A stretch of 64,000 nucleotides of DNA from Opitutaceae bacterium (GCA_028284385.1 JANQRT010000073.1:124001-188000); one strand, 5' to 3'; positions 1 to 8,467 are shown, numbered from the stretch's first letter. Notes: generated by a model not told the origin, from the sequence alone. Made by a program: numbers and translations.

Positions 1-758
1 TGATAGAAAAGAGTCTCGTTTCCGTATCCCGCTTTTCTGCTTTCCACGAAACGCTCATTCAAGAAAGCGAACTTTCCTCTCTCCACACCTTCGTTGGTAA
101 ATGAATTGACCACCTTGATTCCAGATAAAGTATCTTCGACTTGAGCATTGATATCACCTATCCTGTCTCTACTCGCCCTCATAGCCGTATTCATTTTTCG
201 GTTATAATGGAAGGCGTAGATGGCCATGATTGGCAGAAATCCGAAAACGATGAGCGTGAGCGGAGCATCGATTGCCATTAGGATGGCAAAGGTGCCGAAA
301 AACTTTATCGATGTTATGACGATATCTTCCGGTCCATGGTGATACAGCTCACCCAGCGAATAGGTGTCGTGAGAAATGCGCGTCATCAATTGACCTACCT
401 TTCGATCATCGTAGAAGCGAAACGACAGCTTTTGGTAGTGATCGAAAAGCTCGGTCCGCATGTCACGCTCCATAAACGTACCCATCATGTGGCCGTGATA
501 GGAAATGAACATGTCGCAAAGCATCTGAACGAAAACCAGCCCAAGCATTATCAAGCCCATCCAATAGATTTGGCTTGTCGCGCCGGGACCATCCATTGCG
601 AGTAGATCTTTGGTGATAAACCTGGCGCACAGAGGCAGAATTAAGGCAATTGCGGCAGCTACTAGGGCGCAGGCTAGATCTGCAGCAAGAAGTCGTTTGT
701 AAGGTCTGTAGTAAGACAGAAATTTTCTAGTTCGCGAATTTAGAAATCTTGTTATCAT
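1..758 (-). CDS. ABC exporter, N-terminal membrane half (partial)
   Basis: Translating the minus strand from the ATG at 758 gives 252 open codons that run off the left edge. The product starts MITRFLNSRTRKFLSYYRPY and has hydrophobic segments near residues 22-45 and 63-85 and again around 150-185. The stretches 'MTRISHDTYSLGELYHHG' and 'INAQVEDTLSGIKVVNSF' are typical of the coupling-helix regions of MsbA/LmrA-type exporters (ABC_membrane domain). The ATPase domain lies outside the window. It would be an inner-membrane homodimeric exporter of lipid or drug type; the substrate cannot be told. Confidence 0.88.
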   Translation of the reverse strand, partial: MITRFLNSRTRKFLSYYRPYKRLLAADLACALVAAAIALILPLCARFITKDLLAMDGPGATSQIYWMGLIMLGLVFVQMLCDMFISYHGHMMGTFMERDMRTELFDHYQKLSFRFYDDRKVGQLMTRISHDTYSLGELYHHGPEDIVITSIKFFGTFAILMAIDAPLTLIVFGFLPIMAIYAFHYNRKMNTAMRASRDRIGDINAQVEDTLSGIKVVNSFTNEGVERGKFAFLNERFVESRKAGYGNETLFY

Positions 759-1253
759 TTATCGTTGCATTAGGTGGACGCTGATCCTCAAACAACTCGA
801 ACGGCATTTATTTCGAAGCCTAGTACCTCCAACAAGCCAGTCAGTTGACTGTGATCAGCATCGTGTATTCAAAAGTTTATAAGCAATTGATTCAGCTAGC
901 TACGAAAGCCGGCATTGAAATTCCATTACACGGAATGGGAAGCAGCAGGATTGCTCAGGCTAAGTTAATTGAGCAAAGATTGACTCAATCCGTAAAGAGG
1001 CGTCAATGCGGAGAAAGACAGGCAAGTCGTACCGACAATGAAATCCTTCTATCGGGAAAGACTATTAACCGGAATCCAGCTGCGAGGAAACGTTGTTAGC
1101 CGGAATTTATACCCATTCCGGCTGACAAACAGAGTCCATACTTAACTATTTGAATACGCCATTGTAGACCTCCTCATAGAAGTAGATCCAGAACTAGGGA
1201 TCGCCAATTGCGAGTCAAGCCATCTGTTAAGGCTTTTCTTAAAGCAAACTGCT
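759..1253. other. Intergenic region with one stem-loop
   Basis: No convincing gene is present. An 84-codon frame at 845-1099 (+) has no recognisable family, no ribosome-binding site and a basic composition, so it is probably chance. A 9-bp perfect inverted repeat (AGCCGGAAT / ATTCCGGCT, 8-nt loop) lies at 1098-1123, without a T-run on either side. Confidence 0.4.
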
Positions 1254-2177
1254 CTACTTCATGGGGAAGCAGACGTTTGTTAGCAGTTCGCCCTCCGGCG
1301 TTTCACTCGGATCATTCTCGTAAGTCTCGAAAGGAGGCATGGCTTTACTCTGCTTGAAGACTTTAGCTCTTGCTCGCATCATGCCAGCCGACCAGGCGTT
1401 ACCCAAATGACGATAGGAGCCGGTGTGTGACACGACATATGTCTTACAGCCTTCCAGTTCTCCGGAAACGAAATTCGAAGGCAGATTCTGAGGGATATTC
1501 TCAAGCGGAATCCCAGCTGTGTATTCAGTAATCCCCTTCACCATATCGAATCTATGATAGATGGAAAAGCACGCGCCCGAAGGCTGCTGATCATGCTCGC
1601 CCACCCACGCAAATAGGTCGCCGAAATCCTTTTCCATGCGCGGTCCGATTTCCTTGAGGGAACACTGCGTTCTGACCCCGATATATTTGCAGCCAGGAAA
1701 AGTCCGCTCCCCCTCGAAGGTTAATTTCGAAGGCACACTGCCGGACTCCATCAAGTCCTTAAGCATATTCAGACCACGCTCGTAGTCCATGCCTATCCAA
1801 GCCGACATCATGGGCTTCATCCAGAACATGAAAAAGGGAAGCGACCCGTCCATGGTCCAAGTAACCTCCGTTTCGCCTCCGGCCTCTGAAAAGGAGAATG
1901 AGACTTTGGATACGGATTTCCAGGGAGTAAAAAATGTGAGCTGATACTCGATGGATCGATTTTTCTCCTCGTTGGTCACCAGCATTTCTCCACTGCCCAC
2001 GATCTTGCCATTCCAGGAATAGCTTTTCCCATCGTCAGAGTAGCTCACCGGACAATCGGGCTCCGAAAGCAGCCAAGGCGACCAGATAGGCCACGTTTTG
2101 AACTCCCTAACCTTATCGTAAATGGCGTCTACGGGAGAACTAATGGAAACGGAGCGAGTAACATTAAATTTAGGCAT
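1254..2177 (-). CDS. SRPBCC domain plus GyrI-like effector-binding domain protein
   Basis: A 307-residue protein from the ATG at 2177. The frame stays open 30 codons further upstream, but that extension looks unlike a protein, while MPKFNVTRSVSISSP is the classic start of a polyketide-cyclase/SRPBCC fold. Residues 1-145 are SRPBCC-like ('VYDKVREFKTWPIWSPW'-type pattern, here IYDKVREFKTWPIWSPW). Residues 150-307 resemble the GyrI-like small-molecule binding domain of AraC/MerR regulators. No DNA-binding domain is present, so it is a soluble ligand-binding protein of unknown ligand. It is convergent to or separate from all neighbours. Confidence 0.8.
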   Translation of the reverse strand: MPKFNVTRSVSISSPVDAIYDKVREFKTWPIWSPWLLSEPDCPVSYSDDGKSYSWNGKIVGSGEMLVTNEEKNRSIEYQLTFFTPWKSVSKVSFSFSEAGGETEVTWTMDGSLPFFMFWMKPMMSAWIGMDYERGLNMLKDLMESGSVPSKLTFEGERTFPGCKYIGVRTQCSLKEIGPRMEKDFGDLFAWVGEHDQQPSGACFSIYHRFDMVKGITEYTAGIPLENIPQNLPSNFVSGELEGCKTYVVSHTGSYRHLGNAWSAGMMRARAKVFKQSKAMPPFETYENDPSETPEGELLTNVCFPMK

Positions 2178-2569
2178 GATTGTAGATTTCGGAGATAGCT
2201 CAGAAGACAGTGACCGAAAAGCAAGAAAACAAGGACAAGCATTCAGTCGGAAACCTGAGAAAAACACAGGCGAATGCTAAATGCAAGTTAAGGTTGCTGG
2301 AACCTATTCCACAATCTCGAACCGAAGAGATTCTAATGAAAGAAACGTATTAGAAATGAAAGTACAAAAAGATTCTCAGGAGAGAAATGGCGACAGCTAG
2401 ACCAAAGCAAAGCATGATTCGAGCGCAACCCTATCTTCATCCCTGAGAAACCTAGCCGTGAAACTGTCCTGCTTCTAGCAGCCATTAGTCAGACTTAGGA
2501 CCGCTGCTTGACGTCACAAAGCATTTGACAATAGTTCTCGGAAGCGTCTTTCCAGAAAGCGTCAAACTC
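2178..2569. other. Intergenic region between divergent genes
   Basis: This 392-bp stretch between the SRPBCC gene (-) and the CxxC membrane protein (+) must hold both promoters. I see no repeat, hairpin or recognisable operator in it. Confidence 0.3.
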
Positions 2570-2965
2570 ATGGTAAAACATCGCAAAGCCTGGAGTCTAA
2601 TCGCCTTGGTAATGGTAGTCTTGGCCAATGGCCTGCACCTTCCAATCGTTCAGGGATTCGCTTGGGCGAAAATGGCTTTGGATGATCGAGAATCGCCAAA
2701 ATTCACAACCGCCCTGCAGAACGCCATGGAAACCACCGAGGTCTGCGGCATCTGCGTCTACGTGGCGAATCAGAAGGCGACCTCGGATGAGAATGGAATC
2801 AGCTACTGGCAAATCGTATCGAACCTGCTTTTGATCATGGTAGTGGTGGCTCCGTTCAGCAAGCGACCTGAAGGGAGTTGGACGCCTGTCGCAGAAGAAG
2901 GAAAGCGTCTCAGTGGAACCGTCCTAGAACACGCTTCTCCGCCTCCAAGAGTTGTTTTGGCCTAG
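2570..2965 (+). CDS. Small membrane protein with CxxC motif (DUF2946-like?)
   Basis: 131 residues from the ATG at 2570; an in-frame ATG at 2525 would add 15 non-hydrophobic residues. A hydrophobic segment (residues 8-27) is followed by 'LHLPIVQGFAWAKM', a soluble loop with 'EVCGICVYVA' (CxxC), and a second hydrophobic stretch near 83-96. This layout resembles small DUF2946-type or related proteins found beside copper-linked genes. It lies 157 bp upstream of a Met-rich outer-membrane protein and is probably co-transcribed with it. The function is unproven; the copper link is inference from family resemblance. Confidence 0.6.
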   Translation: MVKHRKAWSLIALVMVVLANGLHLPIVQGFAWAKMALDDRESPKFTTALQNAMETTEVCGICVYVANQKATSDENGISYWQIVSNLLLIMVVVAPFSKRPEGSWTPVAEEGKRLSGTVLEHASPPPRVVLA

Positions 2966-3122
2966 CGAATTCGCGCCAATGGAACGCGCAAAGCGGTCCA
3001 TTGATTAAGGTGTTAGCCGGTGGACTTGAAATACAACGAGTCCCGCTTTGCCGCTAACCATTTAAAGCCACAATCCATTGGCTTCATCCTAAACGAAGCC
3101 GGAATTTAGCAAAACAACTCAA

Positions 3123-4196
3123 ATGAATTTCAAGAAACTTTCTATGCTGGCTTTAGCCAGCTCAATACCTACTTCAATCAGCCTCGCTGACCATTACGCG
3201 ACTTCGCGACCCGATAGTCACGCTCCCATTATGGTAATGGGCGACCATGCGCACGGAAAAGGAGAATGGATGATGTCCGTTCGACAAATGCGTATGGAAA
3301 TGGACGGCATGCGATCGGGAACCGATTCGGTCGCGCCGGACGAGGTTTTCGCCGCCAACTATACGGTCTCTCCGACCCGTATGACCATGGATATGACCAT
3401 GCTAGGCCTCATGCATGCCCCTTCCGAAAAGGTCACCTTCATGATCATGGCGCCCTATATCGAAACGGAAATGGACCATCTCATATTCGGCAATGCCGCT
3501 CCTCTCATCAATCTGAATGGCGGTAACCAAGAATTCACTACGAAGAGCAGCGGATGGGGAGATGTGAAAGTCTCGGCGCTCCTACCCTTCTGGCAATCGG
3601 AAAAACAAAGGGCTCACTATGGTATTGGACTAAGCCTGCCCACAGGCTCCATTGGCGAACAAGACCTGATTCCCGGTCCAGGCGGACGCATCCCTCGCCA
3701 GATGCCCGCCCCCATGCAGCTCGGCAGCGGAACCATCGATTTACTGCCCTCGATCACCTTCCTCGGCCAAGAGGAAAAATGGTCCTATGGAGCTCAAGCC
3801 AGCGCCCGCATTCGAACCGGCGAAAATCATCACGACTACCGGCTTGGTCACCAGTTTTCCGCTACAAGCTGGGTCGCTACTACGCCTAACGATGCGACCA
3901 GCCTATCCCTTCGAGCCAATTACCAATACACCGGCGAGATAAGCGGAACGCAAAGCGATCTCAGCTTCAATCCACCCTTCGCCCCGTCGCGACGCACCGT
4001 GACCACCGCATTCTCGGAAAACTATGGAGGACAGAAATTCGAACTAGGAGCCGGCATCAACCTGTACCCCAAAGAGGGGGTCCTTGCCGGGCATCGCTTC
4101 GCCGTGGAATTCACCATCCCGATTTGGCAAGACGTGAACGGCTTTCAGCTCGAAACGGATTACACCACCACCATTGGCTGGCAAAAAGCCTGGTAG
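3123..4196 (+). CDS. Met/His-rich outer-membrane beta-barrel protein
   Basis: 357 residues with an N-terminal signal peptide (MNFKKLSMLALASSIPTSIS, then LADH). Residues 35-120 are unusually rich in Met and contain 'MVMGDHAHGKGEWMMSVRQM' and 'RMTMDMTMLGLMHA'. The remainder alternates like a porin ('GLSLPTGSIGEQD', C-terminal 'TTTIGWQKAW'). I recall this as the family often annotated 'transporter', found in marine bacteria beside copper genes. It is probably an outer-membrane channel or metal-handling barrel; the metal is inferred from Met richness only. Confidence 0.7.
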   Translation: MNFKKLSMLALASSIPTSISLADHYATSRPDSHAPIMVMGDHAHGKGEWMMSVRQMRMEMDGMRSGTDSVAPDEVFAANYTVSPTRMTMDMTMLGLMHAPSEKVTFMIMAPYIETEMDHLIFGNAAPLINLNGGNQEFTTKSSGWGDVKVSALLPFWQSEKQRAHYGIGLSLPTGSIGEQDLIPGPGGRIPRQMPAPMQLGSGTIDLLPSITFLGQEEKWSYGAQASARIRTGENHHDYRLGHQFSATSWVATTPNDATSLSLRANYQYTGEISGTQSDLSFNPPFAPSRRTVTTAFSENYGGQKFELGAGINLYPKEGVLAGHRFAVEFTIPIWQDVNGFQLETDYTTTIGWQKAW

Positions 4197-4249
4197 CTTT
4201 CGTTTCCAATTTATCAGGAAAAATTGCAAAACAGACTTGACGGATTTTT

Positions 4250-4290
4250 GATACTGAATCTCATTAACTGTGATATTGAGATTTAGTATC
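4250..4290. promoter_or_regulatory. 41-bp palindrome, candidate double Fur box
   Basis: Left arm GATACTGAATCTCATT and the reverse complement of the right arm, GATACTAAATCTCAAT, differ at two positions. Each 19-bp arm compared with the E. coli Fur consensus GATAATGATAATCATTATC matches at 14/19 (left) and 13/19 (right) by hand count. The palindrome ends 7 bp before the ATG of the AraC regulator gene, where bound repressor would block transcription or initiation. It could instead be an autoregulatory operator. Confidence 0.5.
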
Positions 4291-4297
4291 AAGATCC

Positions 4298-5218
4298 ATG
4301 GTCTCCTGTCCTTTCCAAGAACCGATCACTTGCCTGACGCCTTTCGGCGACCAGCTTATTGAAAGCAGCCGCTTCGAGCAAAGAGAAGGCCTTTCCGTAT
4401 CGAAATTCCAATTCGAAGGGCTTCAATCTGGCGAAGCCATAAACTGGCCCTTCAAATCCTTTTCCCAGATTGTTTTCGTTCTTCGCGGAAACGTTCGACT
4501 TTCGCTCCCTGATGTAGGCTGGAAAAGCGCTGGCGCCAACGAATGGTTTGCCCTCTCCCTTAATGGCTGGGAATCGATTTGCGAGTTCAACGGAAACGTG
4601 GAGCTCATTGTCATCGAATGCTCTCAGTCCATATGGCGAGGGCTGGCAACCGATCTCGATGCGATGCTGCACACCAAGAAGGCCTGTTTCGGCTGCCACC
4701 AGCGAATGGAAGCCGTGTTCCTGAAAGGGAACCTAAATCATCGCTTGTGGGAATTGACCAAAGGAATCGCCAATTTGGAAGGCGCCAATGCCACCGAACG
4801 CCTTCTCATCGACGCCAAAACGCTCGAGCTAATGGCCTTGGTGACGGACTCCAACTTGTTCGGATCGCAACCTAAGCCCGAACCTTGCGAACGAGACGAA
4901 ACGGATGACGCCCTCGCTCAAGCCGCCGCCTACTTGGAGCAGAATCTCGCGGCCGAACACTCTCTCGCGACCATCAGTCGACAGGCTAAGCTCAACGAAT
5001 TCAAACTCAAGAAAGGCTTTAAGGAACGGTTTAACACGACCGTATTCGGATACTTGAGACAAAAGCGAATGGAGCGAGCTCGAGAGCTCTTGAGCGAAAG
5101 CGAGTGTACAGTGCTAGAGGCGGCCAACGCGGTCGGCTACGCAAACCCAAGCCATTTCACGCGAGCCTTTCGCGAGAGCTTCGGCATTAATCCCAAAGAC
5201 TTTCTCTCCTTGCAGTGA
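4298..5218 (+). CDS. AraC/PchR-type transcriptional regulator
   Basis: 306 residues. The N-terminal ~200 residues form a sensor domain (cupin-like 'FSQIVFVLRGNVRLSLPD'). Residues 210-306 are a canonical AraC DNA-binding domain with two helix-turn-helix units ('ATISRQAKLNEFKLKKGFKE' and 'VLEAANAVGYANPSHFTRAF', ending 'FGINPKDFLS'). The closest known style is PchR/YbtA, which activate siderophore uptake genes when the siderophore is bound. Context agrees: a Fur-like palindrome sits just upstream and TonB-dependent receptor genes follow. No clear Shine-Dalgarno precedes the ATG. It is the best local candidate to bind the 21-bp direct repeats upstream of the receptor genes. Its stop overlaps the next gene's GTG. 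Confidence 0.9.
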   Translation: MVSCPFQEPITCLTPFGDQLIESSRFEQREGLSVSKFQFEGLQSGEAINWPFKSFSQIVFVLRGNVRLSLPDVGWKSAGANEWFALSLNGWESICEFNGNVELIVIECSQSIWRGLATDLDAMLHTKKACFGCHQRMEAVFLKGNLNHRLWELTKGIANLEGANATERLLIDAKTLELMALVTDSNLFGSQPKPEPCERDETDDALAQAAAYLEQNLAAEHSLATISRQAKLNEFKLKKGFKERFNTTVFGYLRQKRMERARELLSESECTVLEAANAVGYANPSHFTRAFRESFGINPKDFLSLQ

Positions 5219-5385
5219 GCCTTAAAGCGAAAAGCCTCTGCGGCATTAAGCGAAACGTACTGAAGGACCACTTCGATGAGATCCAGCGCATCGTCGCCGA
5301 ACCCAAGTTCGTCTGCGGCAAGTGCGCTCGGGTAGCCAATGATCGTTGCTTCCTCTGCAAGGCCAAGAAACTAGCCAGAGGATAA
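5215..5385 (+). CDS. Small zinc-ribbon protein coupled to the AraC gene
   Basis: A 56-codon frame starts at GTG 5215, overlapping the AraC stop (GTGA), and ends TAA at 5383-5385. Its product carries 'FVCGKCARV' and 'DRCFLCKAKKL', i.e. Cys34-x2-Cys37-x7-Cys45-x2-Cys48, a four-cysteine zinc (or iron-sulphur) knuckle. The preceding helix-like part is 'LKDHFDEIQRIVAEPK'. The stop/start overlap implies translational coupling with the regulator. I recall similar CxxC...CxxC mini-proteins in marine bacteria beside iron genes but cannot name the family. It is likely real given the spaced cysteines. Confidence 0.7.
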   Translation: MSLKAKSLCGIKRNVLKDHFDEIQRIVAEPKFVCGKCARVANDRCFLCKAKKLARG

Positions 5386-5386
5386 C

Positions 5387-5457
5387 GGAGGTTGGACTTT
5401 AGTCCGACCCTACATAACCTTGATCAAAAACTCCAAAGGCCGGACTAAAGTCCGATC
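5387..5457. repeat. REP pair 1 (inverted BIME)
   Basis: Two imperfect palindromes in opposite orientation: GGTTGGACTTTAGTCCGACC at about 5390-5409 and GGCCGGACTAAAGTCCGATC at about 5439-5457. Core arms are GGACTTTAGTCC. The second unit overlaps the 3' end of the transposase gene and supplies its last codons and stop. Confidence 0.85.
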
Positions 5458-6068
5458 TGCTTAGGCAAAAATAGCTCATACTCCCCATCTCCAAGTCTGG
5501 CTTTTTTGGGATTACGTTCAATGTATCGGCGACATCGGTACAAATGGGGCTCATTTCTCACGATACGATCCCAATATCCCGCCTGCCACAATTGGCCTGT
5601 AGCGCCCAATCCCCGATTAGTCTCTCTCGCCGATCGTCCCTTCACTGACTTCACCCACAAGGGAAGCTCAACGCTCCCACGCAGTTTCACCACGAGATGA
5701 ACGTGATTGGGCATGATAACAAATGAACCAAGCTCCCCTCCAAAATCGGATTCATTTAAAGCGTTTAATAAACAAACTCTCGACTCAGGATTCCGCAACA
5801 GGCAATTACCATATCCCTGATCCAGATACGTTTCGATTCGCTTTGGAAATCGTTCCCGATACTCAATCTCAAGCTCGGCTGATAAAGGAGGGGGATTAGC
5901 CGCTAGCCATCTTTGCCTATCCATCGTCCAATCCTTCATTAGCGATTCTGGAATCGAATCCGCAAGCCGCCATGTAATGAAGTACAACGCGCCGTTTTGC
6001 TGCCAATGAGGTAATTTACGCTCATGGATGCTAATAGGAGCGTAGGGATTAAAGAATCCGGATTCCAT
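5445..6068 (-). CDS. REP-associated tyrosine transposase (RAYT, IS200-like fold)
   Basis: 207 residues, near the usual RAYT length. The Y1-transposase metal motif 'MPNHVHLVV' (HxH) is at about residues 118-126. The candidate catalytic tyrosine is in 'CRRYIERNPKKARL' near residue 181, the Y-x2-NP-x2-A arrangement of RAYTs. 'YFITWRLADS' near the N-terminus is another family hallmark. REP pairs lie on both sides: one ends 5 bp before the ATG and one overlaps the stop codon. RAYTs are domesticated single-copy enzymes thought to nick and spread REP palindromes. The frame is intact, so it may be active. Confidence 0.93.
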   Translation of the reverse strand: MESGFFNPYAPISIHERKLPHWQQNGALYFITWRLADSIPESLMKDWTMDRQRWLAANPPPLSAELEIEYRERFPKRIETYLDQGYGNCLLRNPESRVCLLNALNESDFGGELGSFVIMPNHVHLVVKLRGSVELPLWVKSVKGRSARETNRGLGATGQLWQAGYWDRIVRNEPHLYRCRRYIERNPKKARLGDGEYELFLPKQIGL

Positions 6069-6072
6069 CCCC

Positions 6073-6147
6073 GGAGGTCGGACTTTAGTCCGACCTCAAG
6101 CAACGAGGAAAAATCATATCCGTCGGACTAAAGTCCAACCTCCGACC
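6073..6147. repeat. REP pair 2 (inverted BIME)
   Basis: GGTCGGACTTTAGTCCGACC (6076-6095, perfect palindrome, flanked by GGA and TC) and its opposite-orientation partner GTCGGACTAAAGTCC (6122-6136), followed by AACCTCCGACC. It sits between the RAYT start and the first receptor's operator-like element. Confidence 0.85.
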
Positions 6148-6153
6148 CAAAAG

Positions 6154-6192
6154 AATCCCTCTCGGAGCGCCTTTAATCCGTCTTGGGGTAGA
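6154..6192 (+). promoter_or_regulatory. 21-bp-period direct repeat element, copy 1
   Basis: Half-sites AATCCCTCTCGGAGCGCC (from 6154) and AATCCGTCTTGGGGTAGA (from 6175) start exactly 21 bp apart. The element ends 56 bp before the receptor ATG at 6249. Two direct half-sites on one helical face suit an AraC-family activator. Confidence 0.65.
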
Positions 6193-6248
6193 ATATCAAA
6201 CGAAGTTCTGGGATTATAAGCCTGCTACACCTCAGACTCACTACCGAA

Positions 6249-8384
6249 ATGAAAATACGAAGTCTCTTCATCTCACCTTCCCATTTGCTCGGCGCCGCTA
6301 CGCTTTCAATGACATTTGCCGCTCCGGGAGTCTTAGCTCAGACCTCCGAAGTCGTAGAGCTAGATTCTGTCGAAGTCGTGGGAAGGTATCTTTATACGAA
6401 CCAGGTCAACGCCCTTGAGACGCCGACGCCCATCATCGATGTGCCGCAAAGCCTTTCGATTGTGACTGCCGACCAGATTACGCTGCAAGGCTTCACGAGT
6501 ATCGGCGATATTATCAATTACACGCCTGGGGTGAACACTTCCCAAGGCGAGGGTCACCGCGACGCAATCGTGTTTCGGGGCGTTCGCTCGACAGCTGATT
6601 TCTTCATCGACGGAGTCCGTGACGATGTTCAGTACTACCGTCCGCTTTACAACCTGGAACAGGTGGAAATTCTGCGCGGACCAAACGCTCTTCTTTTCGG
6701 ACGTGGCGGCACAGGCGGTATCCTGAATCGCGTTACAAAGAAAGGCGTGATCGGCGAGAATTTCACAGGGTACCAAGCGAGCATTGATTCCTTTGGCGAA
6801 TTCGGCGTTCAGATCGACCATAATTTCGCTGTCGATGAAACCATGGCTTTTCGGATCAACGCCTTCGTAGAGAGCCTGGAAAATCACCGGGATTTTTACG
6901 ACGGCGATCGGATTGGCATTAATCCGACCGCCAAATTCCAACTAAGCGATGACTCGACGCTCGATCTTTCCTACGAGTATATTGATCACGAGCGCTTTAT
7001 TGATCGCGGCATTCCAACAGGCACAAATGGACGCCCAGTCGAAACCTTCGAAGACATTGTTTTTGGCGATCCGGAGCTTAATAAGACAGAGCTTGAAGCC
7101 CACTTGCTACGCGCAGCACTGCAACAGGATTTTTCGAATACGTTGAAGGGGAACTTCAGCCTCTTCTATGGAGATTACGATAAGCTGTATCAGAATCTCT
7201 ATGCATCGAGCTACAGCCAGGCCACCACGCCTGACTCGGTGACACTCGATGGATACGTCGATACAACCCAGCGTGAAAACCTGATCCTGTCGGGAAACTT
7301 GATCGGTGAGTTTATCACCGATGATATCAGTCACACCGTAATCATTGGCGCTGAAATCATCGATACATCATCGGATCAGGATCGCTACAATACGTTCTGG
7401 AACACGACGTCAGACGACAACGAGATTTTCACCATCGCTCGTCCTCTCAATCTACAAGGAGGCGCAGGTGTCAACTCGTCTGGTGAAACCACGTCAAACA
7501 GCTTTACCGCGGATCTCAATGACGATACGCGAGTCAGCATCGACGTCTTTTCCGCCTATATCCAGGACGAGATAGAGCTTTCGGATCAGTGGGATGTGAT
7601 CATCGGCGCCCGTTTTGATAGCTTCGACATCGAAGTCTTCAACGTTCCAGCGAATGAAACACGAAACCGAAAGGACGAGGAAGTTTCGCCGCGTCTCGGT
7701 CTTCTCTTCAAGCCTGAGGAAAACATATCGATCTACGCGAGCTACAGCGAATCCTTCTTGCCACGCAGTGGCGAGCAGTTTGCCAACATCAATGGCAACA
7801 ACAATCAACTGGATCCGAACACGTTCTCCAACCTTGAGGCAGGCCTTAAATGGGACTTTGACCAAGGACTGAGTCTGACAGCATCCATCTTCGAAATTGA
7901 GCAAAGTTCGCCTCAAGTCGCCGATAACGATTCGTCAACTCTAGATGTCATCGACTCGGAAATCACCGGCTTCGAATTGCAGCTCAACGGTCAACTAACG
8001 GAACAATGGTATGTATCAGCCGGTTACAGCAATCTAGATGGCGAGCAAGTCAACCGATCAGGTCCAACCGGCCTGCGTCCGCGCGAGTTGCCTGAAAACA
8101 CTTTCTCGGTCTGGAATAATTTTCGAGCGACAGAGCAGTTTGGTTTTGGTCTGGGTCTAACTTATCAAGACGAAAGCTTCATTAACAATGGGAATAGTGC
8201 CATCCTGCCGAGCTATACTCGCATTGATGCGGCAGCTTACTATGACGTGTCTGAAGATCTGCGCGTTCAGCTTAACGTCGAAAACCTGACCGATAAGCTC
8301 TACTTCCCCAACTCCCACAGCACACATCAAGCAACCGTAGGAGCTCCCCTTAACGCCCGTATATCTGTTATTGGGAGGTTTTAA
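6249..8384 (+). CDS. TonB-dependent siderophore receptor
   Basis: 711 residues with a signal peptide ending around 'GVLAQ' (residue ~31) and a TonB-box-like 'VVELDSVEVVG'. The plug domain follows ('IIDVPQSLSIVTADQI', 'NYTPGVNTSQGEGHRDAIVF', 'FIDGVRDDVQYY', 'VEILRGPNALLFGRGGTGG'), then a 22-strand barrel ending in aromatic Phe ('RISVIGRF'). There is no N-terminal STN signalling domain. The plug pattern is that of ferric hydroxamate/catecholate receptors (Fiu/FhuE/FoxA type). The direct-repeat element and REP pair 2 precede it. It imports a ferric siderophore into the periplasm; the ligand is not predictable. Confidence 0.93.
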   Translation: MKIRSLFISPSHLLGAATLSMTFAAPGVLAQTSEVVELDSVEVVGRYLYTNQVNALETPTPIIDVPQSLSIVTADQITLQGFTSIGDIINYTPGVNTSQGEGHRDAIVFRGVRSTADFFIDGVRDDVQYYRPLYNLEQVEILRGPNALLFGRGGTGGILNRVTKKGVIGENFTGYQASIDSFGEFGVQIDHNFAVDETMAFRINAFVESLENHRDFYDGDRIGINPTAKFQLSDDSTLDLSYEYIDHERFIDRGIPTGTNGRPVETFEDIVFGDPELNKTELEAHLLRAALQQDFSNTLKGNFSLFYGDYDKLYQNLYASSYSQATTPDSVTLDGYVDTTQRENLILSGNLIGEFITDDISHTVIIGAEIIDTSSDQDRYNTFWNTTSDDNEIFTIARPLNLQGGAGVNSSGETTSNSFTADLNDDTRVSIDVFSAYIQDEIELSDQWDVIIGARFDSFDIEVFNVPANETRNRKDEEVSPRLGLLFKPEENISIYASYSESFLPRSGEQFANINGNNNQLDPNTFSNLEAGLKWDFDQGLSLTASIFEIEQSSPQVADNDSSTLDVIDSEITGFELQLNGQLTEQWYVSAGYSNLDGEQVNRSGPTGLRPRELPENTFSVWNNFRATEQFGFGLGLTYQDESFINNGNSAILPSYTRIDAAAYYDVSEDLRVQLNVENLTDKLYFPNSHSTHQATVGAPLNARISVIGRF

Positions 8385-8386
8385 CT

Positions 8387-8458
8387 CGGAGGTTGGGCTT
8401 GAGTCCGACCAAAGTAATCAGGGAACCTCCTAATTCGTCGTACTAAAGTCCGACCTCC
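8387..8458. repeat. REP pair 3, partly degraded
   Basis: Same two-unit layout as around the RAYT: GGTTGGGCTTGAGTCCGACC (8391-8410) and the inverted unit GTCGTACTAAAGTCCGACC (8437-8455), each with mismatches in one arm. It begins 2 bp after the receptor stop codon, so it may act as an mRNA 3' stem-loop. Confidence 0.75.
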
Positions 8459-8467
8459 AATCCAAAA

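Noticed and set aside
845..1099. 84-codon frame in the first intergenic region
   Set aside because: No ribosome-binding site, no recognisable domain and an atypical basic composition; kept only as an intergenic note.
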